Shown here piece after piece: positions 53,337 to 61,267 of a stretch of 64,000 bases of DNA. The stretch lies in the NCBI GenBank assembly GCA_017406905.1, contig JAFQXN010000006.1:248001-312000 (forward strand), in the 5' to 3' direction. Under the pieces are notes generated by a model, which saw only the letters and a list, made by a program, of their open reading frames with translations, ran no database searches and was not told where the DNA came from. A program made the translations under genes and the position numbers. The stretch comes from Candidatus Saccharimonadota bacterium. Lineage in GTDB: Bacteria; Patescibacteriota; Saccharimonadia; Saccharimonadales; Saccharimonadaceae. The number at the start of each line of letters is the position of its first letter. Positions within the stretch are counted from its first letter, which is position 1.

Positions 53337-54604
53337 CTCAACTTCCCTTTGACGCTTTCTGGCAAATATGATTTATCTAAATGAAATCCAGCCTCCCATT
53401 TTTGTCCCTTACCATACCCTAAATCTTTCATCAATTTAGTCGGTGCATTCCGAAGCCACACCGGTACCGGCGCATTCGGAGTCTTCTGCGCCAAGTCAAG
53501 CGCCTCGTACCACGCATCTGTAGTCGCTCGCGATTTCTTAGATTTAGCAAGCGCCACCGCAGTATGCGCCAAAATCAGTCCAGATTCCGGCATCCCCACC
53601 CTTTCCACCGCCTGAAAACACGCCGCCGCTAAAGATAATGCCCCGTTTCCCGCCAAGCCAATATCCTCAGAAGCAAATATCACCATTCTCCGCGCAATAA
53701 ACTTTGGATCCTCACCAGCCTCCACCATCCGCGCCAACCAATACAGCGTAGCTTCCACATCCGAACCTCGCATTGATTTTATAAATGCCGAGATCGTATC
53801 ATAATGTTTATCGCCTTTCTTGTCATATCCTGGCATCTTCCGCCCTGCCGCCTCTAACACTATTTCATCATCTACCTTTTCAGCCAACGACAACGCCAAT
53901 TCCAAATCCCCCAACGCACTTCTTGCATCTCCCCCCGACAGTTCCGCAATCAAATCCAACGCAGCTTTTGTAATGAAGGGATTATTGTTGGACTCAAGGG
54001 AATCCGGAGTCTGGCAAGACAAGGCACCAGCCACCGTCTGTCCGTGGCGACGAGCCGGACGGACGGCAACCCGAGAGCCAATAATAATCCCTTCTCTTTT
54101 ACAAGCACGCTTTAGCACTTTGATTATATCCGCTTTCGACAACGCCGATACCACCACAACCCGCGAGCGCGACAGTAGTGGCGAGATGATTTCAAAAGAC
54201 GGGTTTTCCGTTGTCGCCCCAATCAAAGTAATCAAACCAGATTCCACATGCGGCAAAAATGCATCCTGTTGTGCCTTATTAAACCTATGAATTTCATCTA
54301 CAAATAGCACCGTCCGAGTTTTAAGATTCCAATTCACTTTCGCTCGCGCTACCACCTCTTCCACGTCACGTTTACCTGCCGTAACTGCCGAAATCTCCAC
54401 AAAATCCGCCTCAAATTCATGCGCTAAAATTCGCGCCAAAGTCGTCTTGCCAGTACCTGGCGGCCCCCAAAAAATTAAATTCACCGGCTCCCCTTTCCGC
54501 ACAATCTCAGTCAAAATCTTCCCCTCACCAATAATTTCATCCTGCCCCAACACCTCAGACAACTTTTTCGGCCGCATACGCTCCGCCAACGGTACTCTAT
54601 TCAT
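53330..54604 (-). CDS. rarA: Replication-associated recombination ATPase RarA (MgsA)
   Basis: 424 aa AAA+ clamp-loader relative. Walker A GPPGTGKTTLARI, Walker B LFVDEIHRFNKAQQDAFLP, sensor 1 IGATTENPSFEI, arginine finger region LLSRSRVV, then the C-terminal tetramer domain (about 260-424). It acts at stalled replication forks. Between VLKRACKREGIIIG and the NNNPFITKAALDL segment there is an unusual Arg/Ser-rich insert of about 30 residues, encoded by a palindromic DNA element. ATG 54604 is 6 nt after TATAAT (54616-54611). Confidence 0.94.
   Translation of the reverse strand: MNRVPLAERMRPKKLSEVLGQDEIIGEGKILTEIVRKGEPVNLIFWGPPGTGKTTLARILAHEFEADFVEISAVTAGKRDVEEVVARAKVNWNLKTRTVLFVDEIHRFNKAQQDAFLPHVESGLITLIGATTENPSFEIISPLLSRSRVVVVSALSKADIIKVLKRACKREGIIIGSRVAVRPARRHGQTVAGALSCQTPDSLESNNNPFITKAALDLIAELSGGDARSALGDLELALSLAEKVDDEIVLEAAGRKMPGYDKKGDKHYDTISAFIKSMRGSDVEATLYWLARMVEAGEDPKFIARRMVIFASEDIGLAGNGALSLAAACFQAVERVGMPESGLILAHTAVALAKSKKSRATTDAWYEALDLAQKTPNAPVPVWLRNAPTKLMKDLGYGKGQKWEAGFHLDKSYLPESVKGKLRA
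53976..54093. repeat. Palindromic element inserted in frame within rarA
   Basis: Outer arms AAGGGATTATTGTTGG (53976-53991) and its complement with one mismatch (54078-54093). Inner arms CCGTCTGTCCG (54034-54044) and CGGACGGACGG (54056-54066), again one mismatch. The 118-bp element keeps the reading frame and adds residues absent from the usual RarA spacing between the AAA+ lid and the NGDAR-type motif (here SGGDARSAL). Confidence 0.7.
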
Positions 54605-54685
54605 ACATATATTATATATAATTATTGTACAAAATCATATTTTTTATGTTAGAATTAAGGTAACATTAACAAAAGGAGTTATCAA

Positions 54686-54793
54686 ATGTTACAATCTTTA
54701 GCTACCTATAGCACCCAGAGCGTCTACTCGGTGCCAAATTATACTTACAGTAGCGATACCATGTCCGTCATGGAAGGTGCCGTATCTGGATGA
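54686..54793 (+). CDS. 35-aa ORF coupled to the next membrane gene
   Basis: Starts MLQSLATYSTQSVYSV, 35 codons, with AAAAGGAG 8 nt upstream. Its TGA overlaps the ATG of the next gene (ATGA). Ser/Tyr/Thr-rich, ending SDTMSVMEGAVSG. It may be a leader peptide, a separate small protein, or the N-terminus of the next protein separated by a frameshift. Confidence 0.55.
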   Translation: MLQSLATYSTQSVYSVPNYTYSSDTMSVMEGAVSG

Positions 54794-55140
54794 TTATCGC
54801 AGCAATCCTCGCCATCATTGGTGGCATCTTACTCTACTTCCTATTCGTCAAGAAAAAGGAAGATCCTAAAGGCAAATTCGCTAAGTGGCTCAAGGATTTT
54901 CTATCATTCAAAATTATGTGGATTGAAGGCATCCTTAAGGTTGTCTACTACATGGCGACTATCTTCATCATTCTATTCTCCTTCTCATTCCTATCACTCG
55001 GCGGGACGGGCGTACTCACCTTCTTCATGTGTTTGATTCTTGGCCCAATCTTTATTCGTCTTGCCTACGAAATGACCATGATGTTCATCATGATTTGGCA
55101 TAACACTAGGGATATCGCCGACAACACTAAGAAGAAATAA
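54790..55140 (+). CDS. Small membrane protein, unknown
   Basis: 116 aa. TM helices at about 1-20, 52-72 and 78-103; the loop 21-50 is Lys-rich (KKKEDPKGKFAKWLKDFLSF). It ends in a polar stretch after IMIWHNTRDIADN. No ribosome site of its own; its ATG overlaps the stop of the 35-aa ORF, so translation is probably coupled. A terminator follows. Family not identified, though the general look is common among small-genome bacteria. Confidence 0.75.
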   Translation: MIIAAILAIIGGILLYFLFVKKKEDPKGKFAKWLKDFLSFKIMWIEGILKVVYYMATIFIILFSFSFLSLGGTGVLTFFMCLILGPIFIRLAYEMTMMFIMIWHNTRDIADNTKKK

Positions 55141-55150
55141 TCTTCCTACA

Positions 55151-55181
55151 AAATCTCCCGCCAACAGCGGGAGATTTTTTT
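55151..55181. terminator. Bidirectional terminator between the membrane gene and the tRNA cluster
   Basis: Stem AAATCTCCCGC / GCGGGAGATTT with a 5-nt loop and T-runs in both directions. Confidence 0.9.
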
Positions 55182-55185
55182 AAAA

Positions 55186-55302
55186 CAATCTGTGGTGAGT
55201 CGGGAGGGGCTCGAACCCTCGATTCAAAGAACGAGGGTTCCAAGCTCGATTCACAACACTGGAACCAATCCGTGGTGAGTCGGGAGGGGCTCGAACCCTC
55301 GA
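55186..55302 (-). repeat. Duplicated tRNA-Lys 3' half (37-bp direct repeat)
   Basis: 55186-55222 and 55266-55302 are identical but for one base. The second copy is the T-arm and acceptor end of tRNA-Lys. The first gives 80 nt a tRNA-like end (T-arm, acceptor, CCA) without a D-arm or proper anticodon stem. GAACCCTCG/CGAGGGTTC nearby forms a 9-bp hairpin. Confidence 0.75.
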
Positions 55303-55349
55303 CACCGGGCTTAAAAGGCCCGTGCTCTAACCAGCTGAGCTACCGACCC
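55273..55349 (-). tRNA. tRNA-Lys (TTT)
   Basis: Cloverleaf complete with encoded CCA. Acceptor GGGTCGG/CCGACTC, D-arm with AGCTCAGCTGG, anticodon loop CTTTTAA (anticodon TTT), T-arm GAGGG TTCGAGC CCCTC. Third gene of the Phe-Val-Lys cluster. Confidence 0.95.
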
Positions 55350-55361
55350 AAATTTTTAACT

Positions 55362-55438
55362 TGGTGGGCAATACAGGAGTCGAACCTGTGACCTCGTCTA
55401 CGTCAAAGACGCGCTCTAGCCAACTGAGCTAACCGCCC
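55362..55438 (-). tRNA. tRNA-Val (GAC)
   Basis: Acceptor GGGCGGT/ATTGCCC, anticodon stem CGTCT/AGACG with loop TTGACGT (anticodon GAC), T-arm ACAGG/CCTGT, CCA encoded. Confidence 0.95.
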
Positions 55439-55446
55439 ATATCGTT

Positions 55447-55522
55447 TGGTGGTTCCGGCTGGACTTGAACCAGCGACACAAGGCTCTTCAGGCCTCTGCT
55501 CTACCAACTGAGCTACAGAACC
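55447..55522 (-). tRNA. tRNA-Phe (GAA)
   Basis: Acceptor GGTTCTG with GGAACC side, anticodon stem GAGGC/GCCTT with loop CTGAAGA (anticodon GAA), T-arm GCTGG/CCAGC, CCA encoded. First gene after the promoter. Confidence 0.95.
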
Positions 55523-55530
55523 GTACACCT

Positions 55531-55559
55531 ATTATACCGCAAAATCCTGAAAATGGCAA
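55531..55559 (-). promoter_or_regulatory. Promoter of the tRNA-Phe-Val-Lys cluster
   Basis: TTGCCA 55559-55554, 17-bp spacer, TATAAT 55536-55531. Confidence 0.85.
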
Positions 55560-55635
55560 TCAATTCGCCACGAAAACAAACCCCAAATCCCAAACCATCA
55601 CATCAAGAAACGTCGTTTTATGTTATAATCAAAAT

Positions 55636-56940
55636 ATGAAAAAGATTAATACTTCAAAAATTTCCGGTACACAAGAATTATTACCCAAAGAACAAATAAT
55701 TTTTGATAATCTCAAATCCAAAATCGCCAACACCTATAGAAGCCACGGCTTTTTCAACATTGAGACGCCTTCCATAGAACGCACCGAAACGCTTCTCGCC
55801 AAAGCTGGCGGAGATACCGAAAAACAAATCTATAAAGTCTTCAAAACCGCAGAAACGACAGACGAATCAGATCAGGCTCTTCGTTTTGACCACACCGTGC
55901 CACTCGCACGCTATGTCGTCGAACACGAATCCAATTTAACTTTCCCCTTTAAAGTCAGCCAAATCGGGCTTAACTTCCGTGGCGAACGCGCGCAAAAAGG
56001 TCGCTTTCGCGAATTTTACCAATGCGACATCGACATCATCGGGCGTAATTCACTCTCAATCGCTTATGATGCTGACATCATCTCCACTCTCCTCGAAGCC
56101 CTCAAATCATTCAACATCAACACCCCTATCCTCGCCAGAATCAACAACCGCAAAATCCTCACCGGCCTAATTCAAGCTTTTAATCTCGAAGACAAGTCGA
56201 AAGACATCTACAGCATCATCGACCATTCCGAAAAAGTCCCTTTCGAAAAAACCAGATCTAATTTTGAAGAAATCGGCTTATCACCAGAAAACGTTGATAT
56301 GTTTATCGATTTCATCAATCTCTCCGGCAATCGCAGTTTTATCATTGACAAACTCAAAAATCTCAACATTCACAACGAGACAATGTCAGCCGGTATCGAA
56401 GAGCTAGACAAAGTCATGTCTCTCCTAGAGTCCATGCATCTAGCCGACAATATCTCTGCCGACATGAAAATCGTTCGTGGCTTAGATTACTACACCGGCA
56501 CTGTTTTCGAATTTATCCTACCAGACCATAAAGAAATCGGCTCAATTTGTGGCGGTGGCCGCTACGACAATTTAACCAAATACTTTTCAGACCAATCATT
56601 CCCCGGCGTCGGTGGCTCCATCGGCCTTACCCGCTTATTCTACGTCCTAAACGAACATCACCTCCTCAACCAAAACATCCAATCTTCCGCTCTACTAGAT
56701 TACGCCATCATCCCAATCTCCGAACACGAATTTGAATATGCTTTCGAAATTGCCGACAAACTTCGCCACCAAGGCCACACTGCCACCGTCATACTTACCG
56801 ACAAAAAACTCGGCGACAAACTATCGCACGCCGCCACTCTCGCCCAGAGCGGCATCGTCATCGGTGAGTCCGAAGTCTCCAGCAAATCTCTTCAAGTCAA
56901 AAATTTCACCACCGGCACAACCACCAATCTCCAGGTCTAA
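55636..56940 (+). CDS. hisS: Histidine-tRNA ligase
   Basis: 434 aa from MKKINTSKISGTQ. The frame stays open upstream across the tRNAs but ATG 55636 lies 6 nt after TATAAT (55624-55629) and fits the family start. Class II motif 2 is NFRGERAQKGRFREFYQCD; the His motifs are LDYYTGTVFEF and GGGRYDNLTKYF; motif 3 is GGSIGLTRL. An anticodon-binding domain ends the protein (about 335-434). Confidence 0.96.
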   Translation: MKKINTSKISGTQELLPKEQIIFDNLKSKIANTYRSHGFFNIETPSIERTETLLAKAGGDTEKQIYKVFKTAETTDESDQALRFDHTVPLARYVVEHESNLTFPFKVSQIGLNFRGERAQKGRFREFYQCDIDIIGRNSLSIAYDADIISTLLEALKSFNINTPILARINNRKILTGLIQAFNLEDKSKDIYSIIDHSEKVPFEKTRSNFEEIGLSPENVDMFIDFINLSGNRSFIIDKLKNLNIHNETMSAGIEELDKVMSLLESMHLADNISADMKIVRGLDYYTGTVFEFILPDHKEIGSICGGGRYDNLTKYFSDQSFPGVGGSIGLTRLFYVLNEHHLLNQNIQSSALLDYAIIPISEHEFEYAFEIADKLRHQGHTATVILTDKKLGDKLSHAATLAQSGIVIGESEVSSKSLQVKNFTTGTTTNLQV

Positions 56941-56984
56941 ATCACTTAAATTATGATATAATCTAATACATAAAGGAGAATATT

Positions 56985-57527
56985 ATGGCAGACTTTAATA
57001 AAGTTTTAACTCCGGGGGATTACGAAAACGGCGAGCTCAACGTAGTCATCGAAATCCCTACCGGTTCTAACCACAAAATTGAATGGGATCGCGAGCACGC
57101 TTGTTTTATGCTTGATCGCGTCGAACCCATGGCTTTTGCCAAACCTTGCAATTACGGCTTCATTCCTCAGACTCTTGACGAAGATGGCGACGAATTAGAC
57201 GTACTAATGATCACCGACCAACCGCTCACTACCGGTATCTGGATGAAGGCCAAAATTCTCGGCGTCATGAAATTCGTAGATGGCGGGGAAGTAGATGATA
57301 AAATCATCTGCGTACCAGAAGACGACCGCAATAATGGCGATGCATACCAAAAGCCCGAAGATTTACCAGCGCAAACTCTCAAACAAATCGAATATCACTT
57401 CAATCATTACAAAGACCTCAAAAAACCTGGTAGCACAGAAGTTAAATCATTCGAGGATGCAGATTCCGCTAAGAAAGTTATCGCAGAAGCCATCACGCGC
57501 TACCACAAAACCTACCCAGAAAAATAG
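56985..57527 (+). CDS. ppa: Inorganic pyrophosphatase (family I)
   Basis: 180 aa. EIPTGSNHKIEWD, NYGFIPQTLDEDGDELDVL (the Asp triad that holds metal ions) and KVIAEAITRYHKTY at the end. Hydrolyses pyrophosphate from biosynthetic reactions such as tRNA charging, fitting the many synthetase genes around. AAAGGAG 8 nt before the ATG; TATAAT near 56957. A terminator follows. Confidence 0.96.
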   Translation: MADFNKVLTPGDYENGELNVVIEIPTGSNHKIEWDREHACFMLDRVEPMAFAKPCNYGFIPQTLDEDGDELDVLMITDQPLTTGIWMKAKILGVMKFVDGGEVDDKIICVPEDDRNNGDAYQKPEDLPAQTLKQIEYHFNHYKDLKKPGSTEVKSFEDADSAKKVIAEAITRYHKTYPEK

Positions 57528-57537
57528 CATAAACCCA

Positions 57538-57565
57538 AAGAACCCCTCACGGGGGTTCTTTTTTT
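57538..57565 (+). terminator. Terminator after ppa
   Basis: Stem AAGAACCCC / GGGGTTCTT, loop of about 5 nt, then T7. Confidence 0.92.
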
Positions 57566-57569
57566 ACAC

Positions 57570-57598
57570 AAAAATCCTCCGCTCGTACAGCGGAGGAT
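57570..57598 (-). terminator. Terminator after the 170-aa membrane protein
   Basis: Stem ATCCTCCGC / GCGGAGGAT, loop of 7 nt, TTTTT on the minus strand. Back to back with the ppa terminator. Confidence 0.9.
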
Positions 57599-57614
57599 CT
57601 TCTAAACATTAATG

Positions 57615-58127
57615 TTATTCTTCGTTCTCTTCTACCATATCAACAGTGTCTTCATCAGTATCCATATTCTTCAGCATTTCCATAAAATCAATTTGTTGCT
57701 TTACGTCCGACGCTGTCATACCTTCATAATCAGAAGGCTCTGCAGTCAAAATTATATACTTACCGTCAATCGAATAGCTTCCGCCATCTTCTTCTGCCGT
57801 GTATAACTCATAAGCTGCTTTAGCAGCTGCAGCATCTGCAAATTCATAATATGATTTCATTCCAGTCACATTGTCACCAGAATAGAAGTATACAATATGA
57901 GCCTTGAGCGGAGCGCCTTCCTCATCCGACGCATCATCCATATCCATTGTCAAAACATACTTAGTCCCATCCGAAACAAAGAATGAGTCATCCAACTTCT
58001 TATTGGTCGTCGCTAACACCACCGCAATTATCACGATAACGACCAGCACTACCGCAGCACAAATGCCAATTATTATATTTTTATCTTTGTTTTGAGTTTT
58101 TTTAGCTTTACTAGCCTTTTCAGCCAT
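57615..58127 (-). CDS. Membrane-anchored protein with small acidic outer domain, unknown
   Basis: 170 aa. Lys-rich cytoplasmic N-terminus (1-17), TM helix (about 18-41), outer domain (about 45-150) with beta strands such as KYVLTMDMDDA and SYSIDGKYIILTA, and an acidic tail ending in Glu. No enzyme motif. AAGGAG precedes ATG 58127, with TATAAT about 25 nt upstream. The architecture parallels the proteins at 62023 and 14502. Monocistronic. Confidence 0.78.
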   Translation of the reverse strand: MAEKASKAKKTQNKDKNIIIGICAAVVLVVIVIIAVVLATTNKKLDDSFFVSDGTKYVLTMDMDDASDEEGAPLKAHIVYFYSGDNVTGMKSYYEFADAAAAKAAYELYTAEEDGGSYSIDGKYIILTAEPSDYEGMTASDVKQQIDFMEMLKNMDTDEDTVDMVEENEE

Positions 58128-58195
58128 AATATTCTCCTTTTATGCTTATATTATAACATAAAAAATCACTATCTTTTACTTTATTTAAGAATATT

Positions 58196-59515
58196 TTACA
58201 AATCTTCAATTTTTACGCGCACTTGCGCCATAGTATCTCTATCTCGCACAGTTACAGTACCATTTTCCAAAGAATCAAAATCTATCACTACGCACTTTGG
58301 CGTACCAATTTCATCTTGCTTACGATAACGCTTGCCAATATTACCAGAATCATCCCACGTCACATTACCATATTTATCGCGCAACATATCATAAACTTCT
58401 CGCGCTTTTGCCACCAATTCTGGCTTATTTTTAAGTAACGGAGAAACGCAAAAACGATACGGTGCCAAATTCTCCGGCAATTTCAAAGCAATCCGCTTTT
58501 CCCCGTTCACCTCGTCCTCGCTATATGCAGACACCAACACTGCCATAATCAAACGTTCAACCCCAAAAGATGGCTCAATCACATGCGGAACAAAAGCCTC
58601 GTTCGTCATCTTGTCGCGATACTCCATAGATTTACCAGATTCGCGCGCAATATTCATAAGATCGAAATCCGTACGATAAGCCAACCCCATCAACTCTTCT
58701 CTACCAATCGGGTAATCGAATTCTATGTCCACCGTACGCTTGCTATAATGCGCCCTATCTTCTGGAGCCACTTCCAAATCGTGAATCATTTCAGCAGATA
58801 ACCCCATTTTATTTTCCAAAAAATCGTGACAATCCCTTAATAAACTTTCAAAATTCTTCTCCCACTCCGCCGGATTTACAAAATATTCAATCTCCATTTG
58901 TTCAAATTCGCGCGAACGAAACACAAAATCCCGCGGCGAGATTTCATTGCGAAAAGCTTTACCCTGTTGCGCCAAACCAAAAGGCAAATCCGGATAAATC
59001 GTATCAACCACATTTTTATAATTAGTAAATATACCCTGCGCGGTCTCTGGCCGTAAATACGCCACCGAACTATCGTCAGACACCGAACCCACATGTGTTA
59101 CGAACATCATGTTAAATTGTTTTACATCATCCCAATTTTCCTTCCCACAATTCGGACACTTTACGTGCGCAGCTCGAAACTCATCAGGTGAAACATTTTC
59201 CGAAACATCCGCAATCTTATCTGCCCGAAAGCGTTGGTGACATTCCTTACATTCTACCAACGGATCAGAAAAAGTCGCAGCATGCCCCGAAGCCACCCAC
59301 GTACGCGGATTCATAATCACCGCCGCATCCACACCATACATATCATCTCTATCTTCCACCCAATACCTCCACCACTGATCCATAATCTTCTTCTTCAGCA
59401 TTACTCCAAGCGGCCCATAGTCCCATGTACCAGACATCCCACCATATATATCACTGCCCGGGAAAATAAATCCCCGCCTTTTACATAAACTCACAATATC
59501 TTCTAACCTGCTCAT
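58196..59515 (-). CDS. glyS: Glycine-tRNA ligase, alpha2 type
   Basis: 439 aa from MSRLEDIVSLCKRRG. ATG 59515 is 7 nt after TATAAT (59528-59523). Class II dimeric GlyRS of the archaeal/eukaryal-like form, not the alpha2-beta2 bacterial enzyme. GGMSGTWDYGPLGVMLKK at the start, a zinc site CKECH...CPNCG, motif 2 AFRNEISPRDFVFRSREFEQ, motif 3 PSFGVERLIMAVL, C-terminal anticodon-binding domain. Overlaps no neighbour; recO lies upstream. Confidence 0.95.
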   Translation of the reverse strand: MSRLEDIVSLCKRRGFIFPGSDIYGGMSGTWDYGPLGVMLKKKIMDQWWRYWVEDRDDMYGVDAAVIMNPRTWVASGHAATFSDPLVECKECHQRFRADKIADVSENVSPDEFRAAHVKCPNCGKENWDDVKQFNMMFVTHVGSVSDDSSVAYLRPETAQGIFTNYKNVVDTIYPDLPFGLAQQGKAFRNEISPRDFVFRSREFEQMEIEYFVNPAEWEKNFESLLRDCHDFLENKMGLSAEMIHDLEVAPEDRAHYSKRTVDIEFDYPIGREELMGLAYRTDFDLMNIARESGKSMEYRDKMTNEAFVPHVIEPSFGVERLIMAVLVSAYSEDEVNGEKRIALKLPENLAPYRFCVSPLLKNKPELVAKAREVYDMLRDKYGNVTWDDSGNIGKRYRKQDEIGTPKCVVIDFDSLENGTVTVRDRDTMAQVRVKIEDL

Positions 59516-59537
59516 ACCACACATTATACCACGTCGA

Positions 59538-60236
59538 TTAGAATTTTTGTATGCCACTAGCAATCCGCGCTAAATCCAAAACATTCGTAATCACTAAGTC
59601 GTCAGTCTTCACCCTCTCAATCACATCTAATTTTACAGTCGTCGTAAGTCTCATCAATTTTATTTCGTCCGCACCATATCTGCCATTTTCATTCATCATA
59701 AATACTGCTTCTCTACCGTTCCAATCATATCTTTGCTCACTCAACAATCGCTCTCCATTCATATCCCTATACAAATTCACCTCTTCACCCATCACCTTTA
59801 CCAAATTAAGCAAATACCAAATCTCCACTTTTCTTAAATCAACATTCTTGTTTATACTTTTTAGGCTCTGATCTACTATCTCAAAAAACTCTGCACTATC
59901 CGAACTATCCGCCGCCATACTAACTTTCTTTAAAATCAACGAAGCTAGCTCAATTCGCGCCAAATCCTTCATAATTTCGCCATAATGTTGCACCATTTTT
60001 GCGCCAGTCAAAGTCCCAAAATCACCTTTTCCAAAATGCACATTATATTCCGAAAGTGTAAACATCTCCACGCCACCAGCAAGTTTAGATTTTTCTTTCC
60101 TCACACCTTTTGCCATTACGGATATTTTTCCCGCCGGTGTAATTAAATTCAAAATCCTATCCGCCTCACCATAATTAGTCCTCCTTAACACATAACCCAA
60201 AGTCCGAATATCTTTATTTTGCATATTTGCCAACAT
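59538..60236 (-). CDS. recO: DNA repair protein RecO
   Basis: 232 aa. N-terminal OB-fold (about 5-85: LGYVLRRTNYGEADRILNLIT, GVRKEKSKLAGGVEMF) and a helical C-terminal domain; the Cys zinc site of some RecO proteins is absent. RecO helps RecA load on gaps coated with SSB. The start at ATG 60236 (TAGAGG upstream) overlaps the response regulator by 23 bp; ATG 60224 is an alternative. Confidence 0.88.
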   Translation of the reverse strand: MLANMQNKDIRTLGYVLRRTNYGEADRILNLITPAGKISVMAKGVRKEKSKLAGGVEMFTLSEYNVHFGKGDFGTLTGAKMVQHYGEIMKDLARIELASLILKKVSMAADSSDSAEFFEIVDQSLKSINKNVDLRKVEIWYLLNLVKVMGEEVNLYRDMNGERLLSEQRYDWNGREAVFMMNENGRYGADEIKLMRLTTTVKLDVIERVKTDDLVITNVLDLARIASGIQKF

Positions 60237-60561
60237 AACCTCTAATATCCTTTGGTCTCATTTTTTCCTTATTTAATACTCCTACTACGCCATACCCAGA
60301 TAAATCTCTACCAGCAAAATCTAAAGACGATACTATCACTACCGGAATTTTAGCCGTATCCGTATAAGAAACCATCTCGTTCAAAAATGTAAATCCATCC
60401 GGCCCCACCAACAAAATATCCAAAAAAATCATCTCTGGCATTATGCCATCCGCAATTTCATTCATCGCCTCAATAGCATTCGTAAAAATTCTCACCTCAC
60501 AACCCGCCGCCTTGGCAACACATTCTGCCATAATTTCATCATCGTCAACTACAAAAATCAT
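60214..60561 (-). CDS. Single-domain response regulator (REC only)
   Basis: 115 aa, a receiver domain with nothing attached. The acidic pocket is VVDDDE, the phosphoacceptor Asp in MIFLDILLVGPDG, the Ser switch in VVIVSS and Lys in VLNKEKM. It shares a base with the kinase gene upstream (stop/start overlap at 60561). Without an output domain it may act through protein contacts or a phosphorelay. Confidence 0.9.
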   Translation of the reverse strand: MIFVVDDDEIMAECVAKAAGCEVRIFTNAIEAMNEIADGIMPEMIFLDILLVGPDGFTFLNEMVSYTDTAKIPVVIVSSLDFAGRDLSGYGVVGVLNKEKMRPKDIRGYVGKYAK

Positions 60562-61241
60562 TAGAACAAACTCGCTTGTCGCGAAATCGGTAATTCTACA
60601 TAAAAACTCGTACCGTTCCTATGCCGCACCGCACCAATTTGCGCATTCATATATTTTGAAAATCTCGACGCAATAAACAGTCCCAAGCCCGACGAACCCG
60701 GACGCATGGCAATCGAAGTCGGCTTTTCAATCCAACCCCGTCTCATCTCGCGCCATACATCTATCGGTAACTCTGGCCCATAATCTCTCACTTCTATTTT
60801 CACGGTGTCTTTCGCATCCCTCACTGTCAACTCTGCAATCGCATTCACATCCGAATAATGCATCGCATTTAATAAAAAATTATATATCACACTGTACAAC
60901 AAATCCCAATTCGCCGTTACTAACTTTGATTTATTCCTATAACTCTTTGATAATTCTTTTTTATTACACCCATATAAATAATTAAGCTCATGAGATACCG
61001 CATCACACACTGCTCGCACTGACACCGGCCCCATCTGGAACAGTCCATCCTCAAGCCGCCTTACCTTTGTCAAGTCATTCACTTGCCTTATCGCTCGCTC
61101 AGAAACACTCAACATCTCAGACCGAATATGCTCACCCCTATCATCCATTTCATCAAAAGCAAGCGCCAGTTGTCGCAACACCGCAAGCGGCGCTTTTAGC
61201 TCATGCGCCGCCACCAAAATACCATCAACCTCCTTCTCCAT
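60561..61241 (-). CDS. Cytoplasmic sensor-less histidine kinase
   Basis: 226 aa from MEKEVDGI. ATG 61241 is 6 nt after TATAAT (61253-61248). The H-box is AAHELKAPLAVLRQL, N-box YSVIYNFLLNAMHYSD, G2-like GSSGLGLFIASRFSKYM. No membrane helix or sensor domain, so the signal must come through another protein or the dimerisation helix. Operon with the single REC protein and recO. Confidence 0.9.
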   Translation of the reverse strand: MEKEVDGILVAAHELKAPLAVLRQLALAFDEMDDRGEHIRSEMLSVSERAIRQVNDLTKVRRLEDGLFQMGPVSVRAVCDAVSHELNYLYGCNKKELSKSYRNKSKLVTANWDLLYSVIYNFLLNAMHYSDVNAIAELTVRDAKDTVKIEVRDYGPELPIDVWREMRRGWIEKPTSIAMRPGSSGLGLFIASRFSKYMNAQIGAVRHRNGTSFYVELPISRQASLF

Positions 61242-61267
61242 ACCCCCATTATACACTATTTTACTTA

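Noticed and set aside
55195-55272. Possible tRNA-Ser (GGA) in the tRNA-like unit
   Set aside because: A loop with GGA and a short hairpin like a variable arm can be drawn, but the D-arm is missing and the acceptor and anticodon stems have mismatches. Treated as a tRNA-derived repeat.
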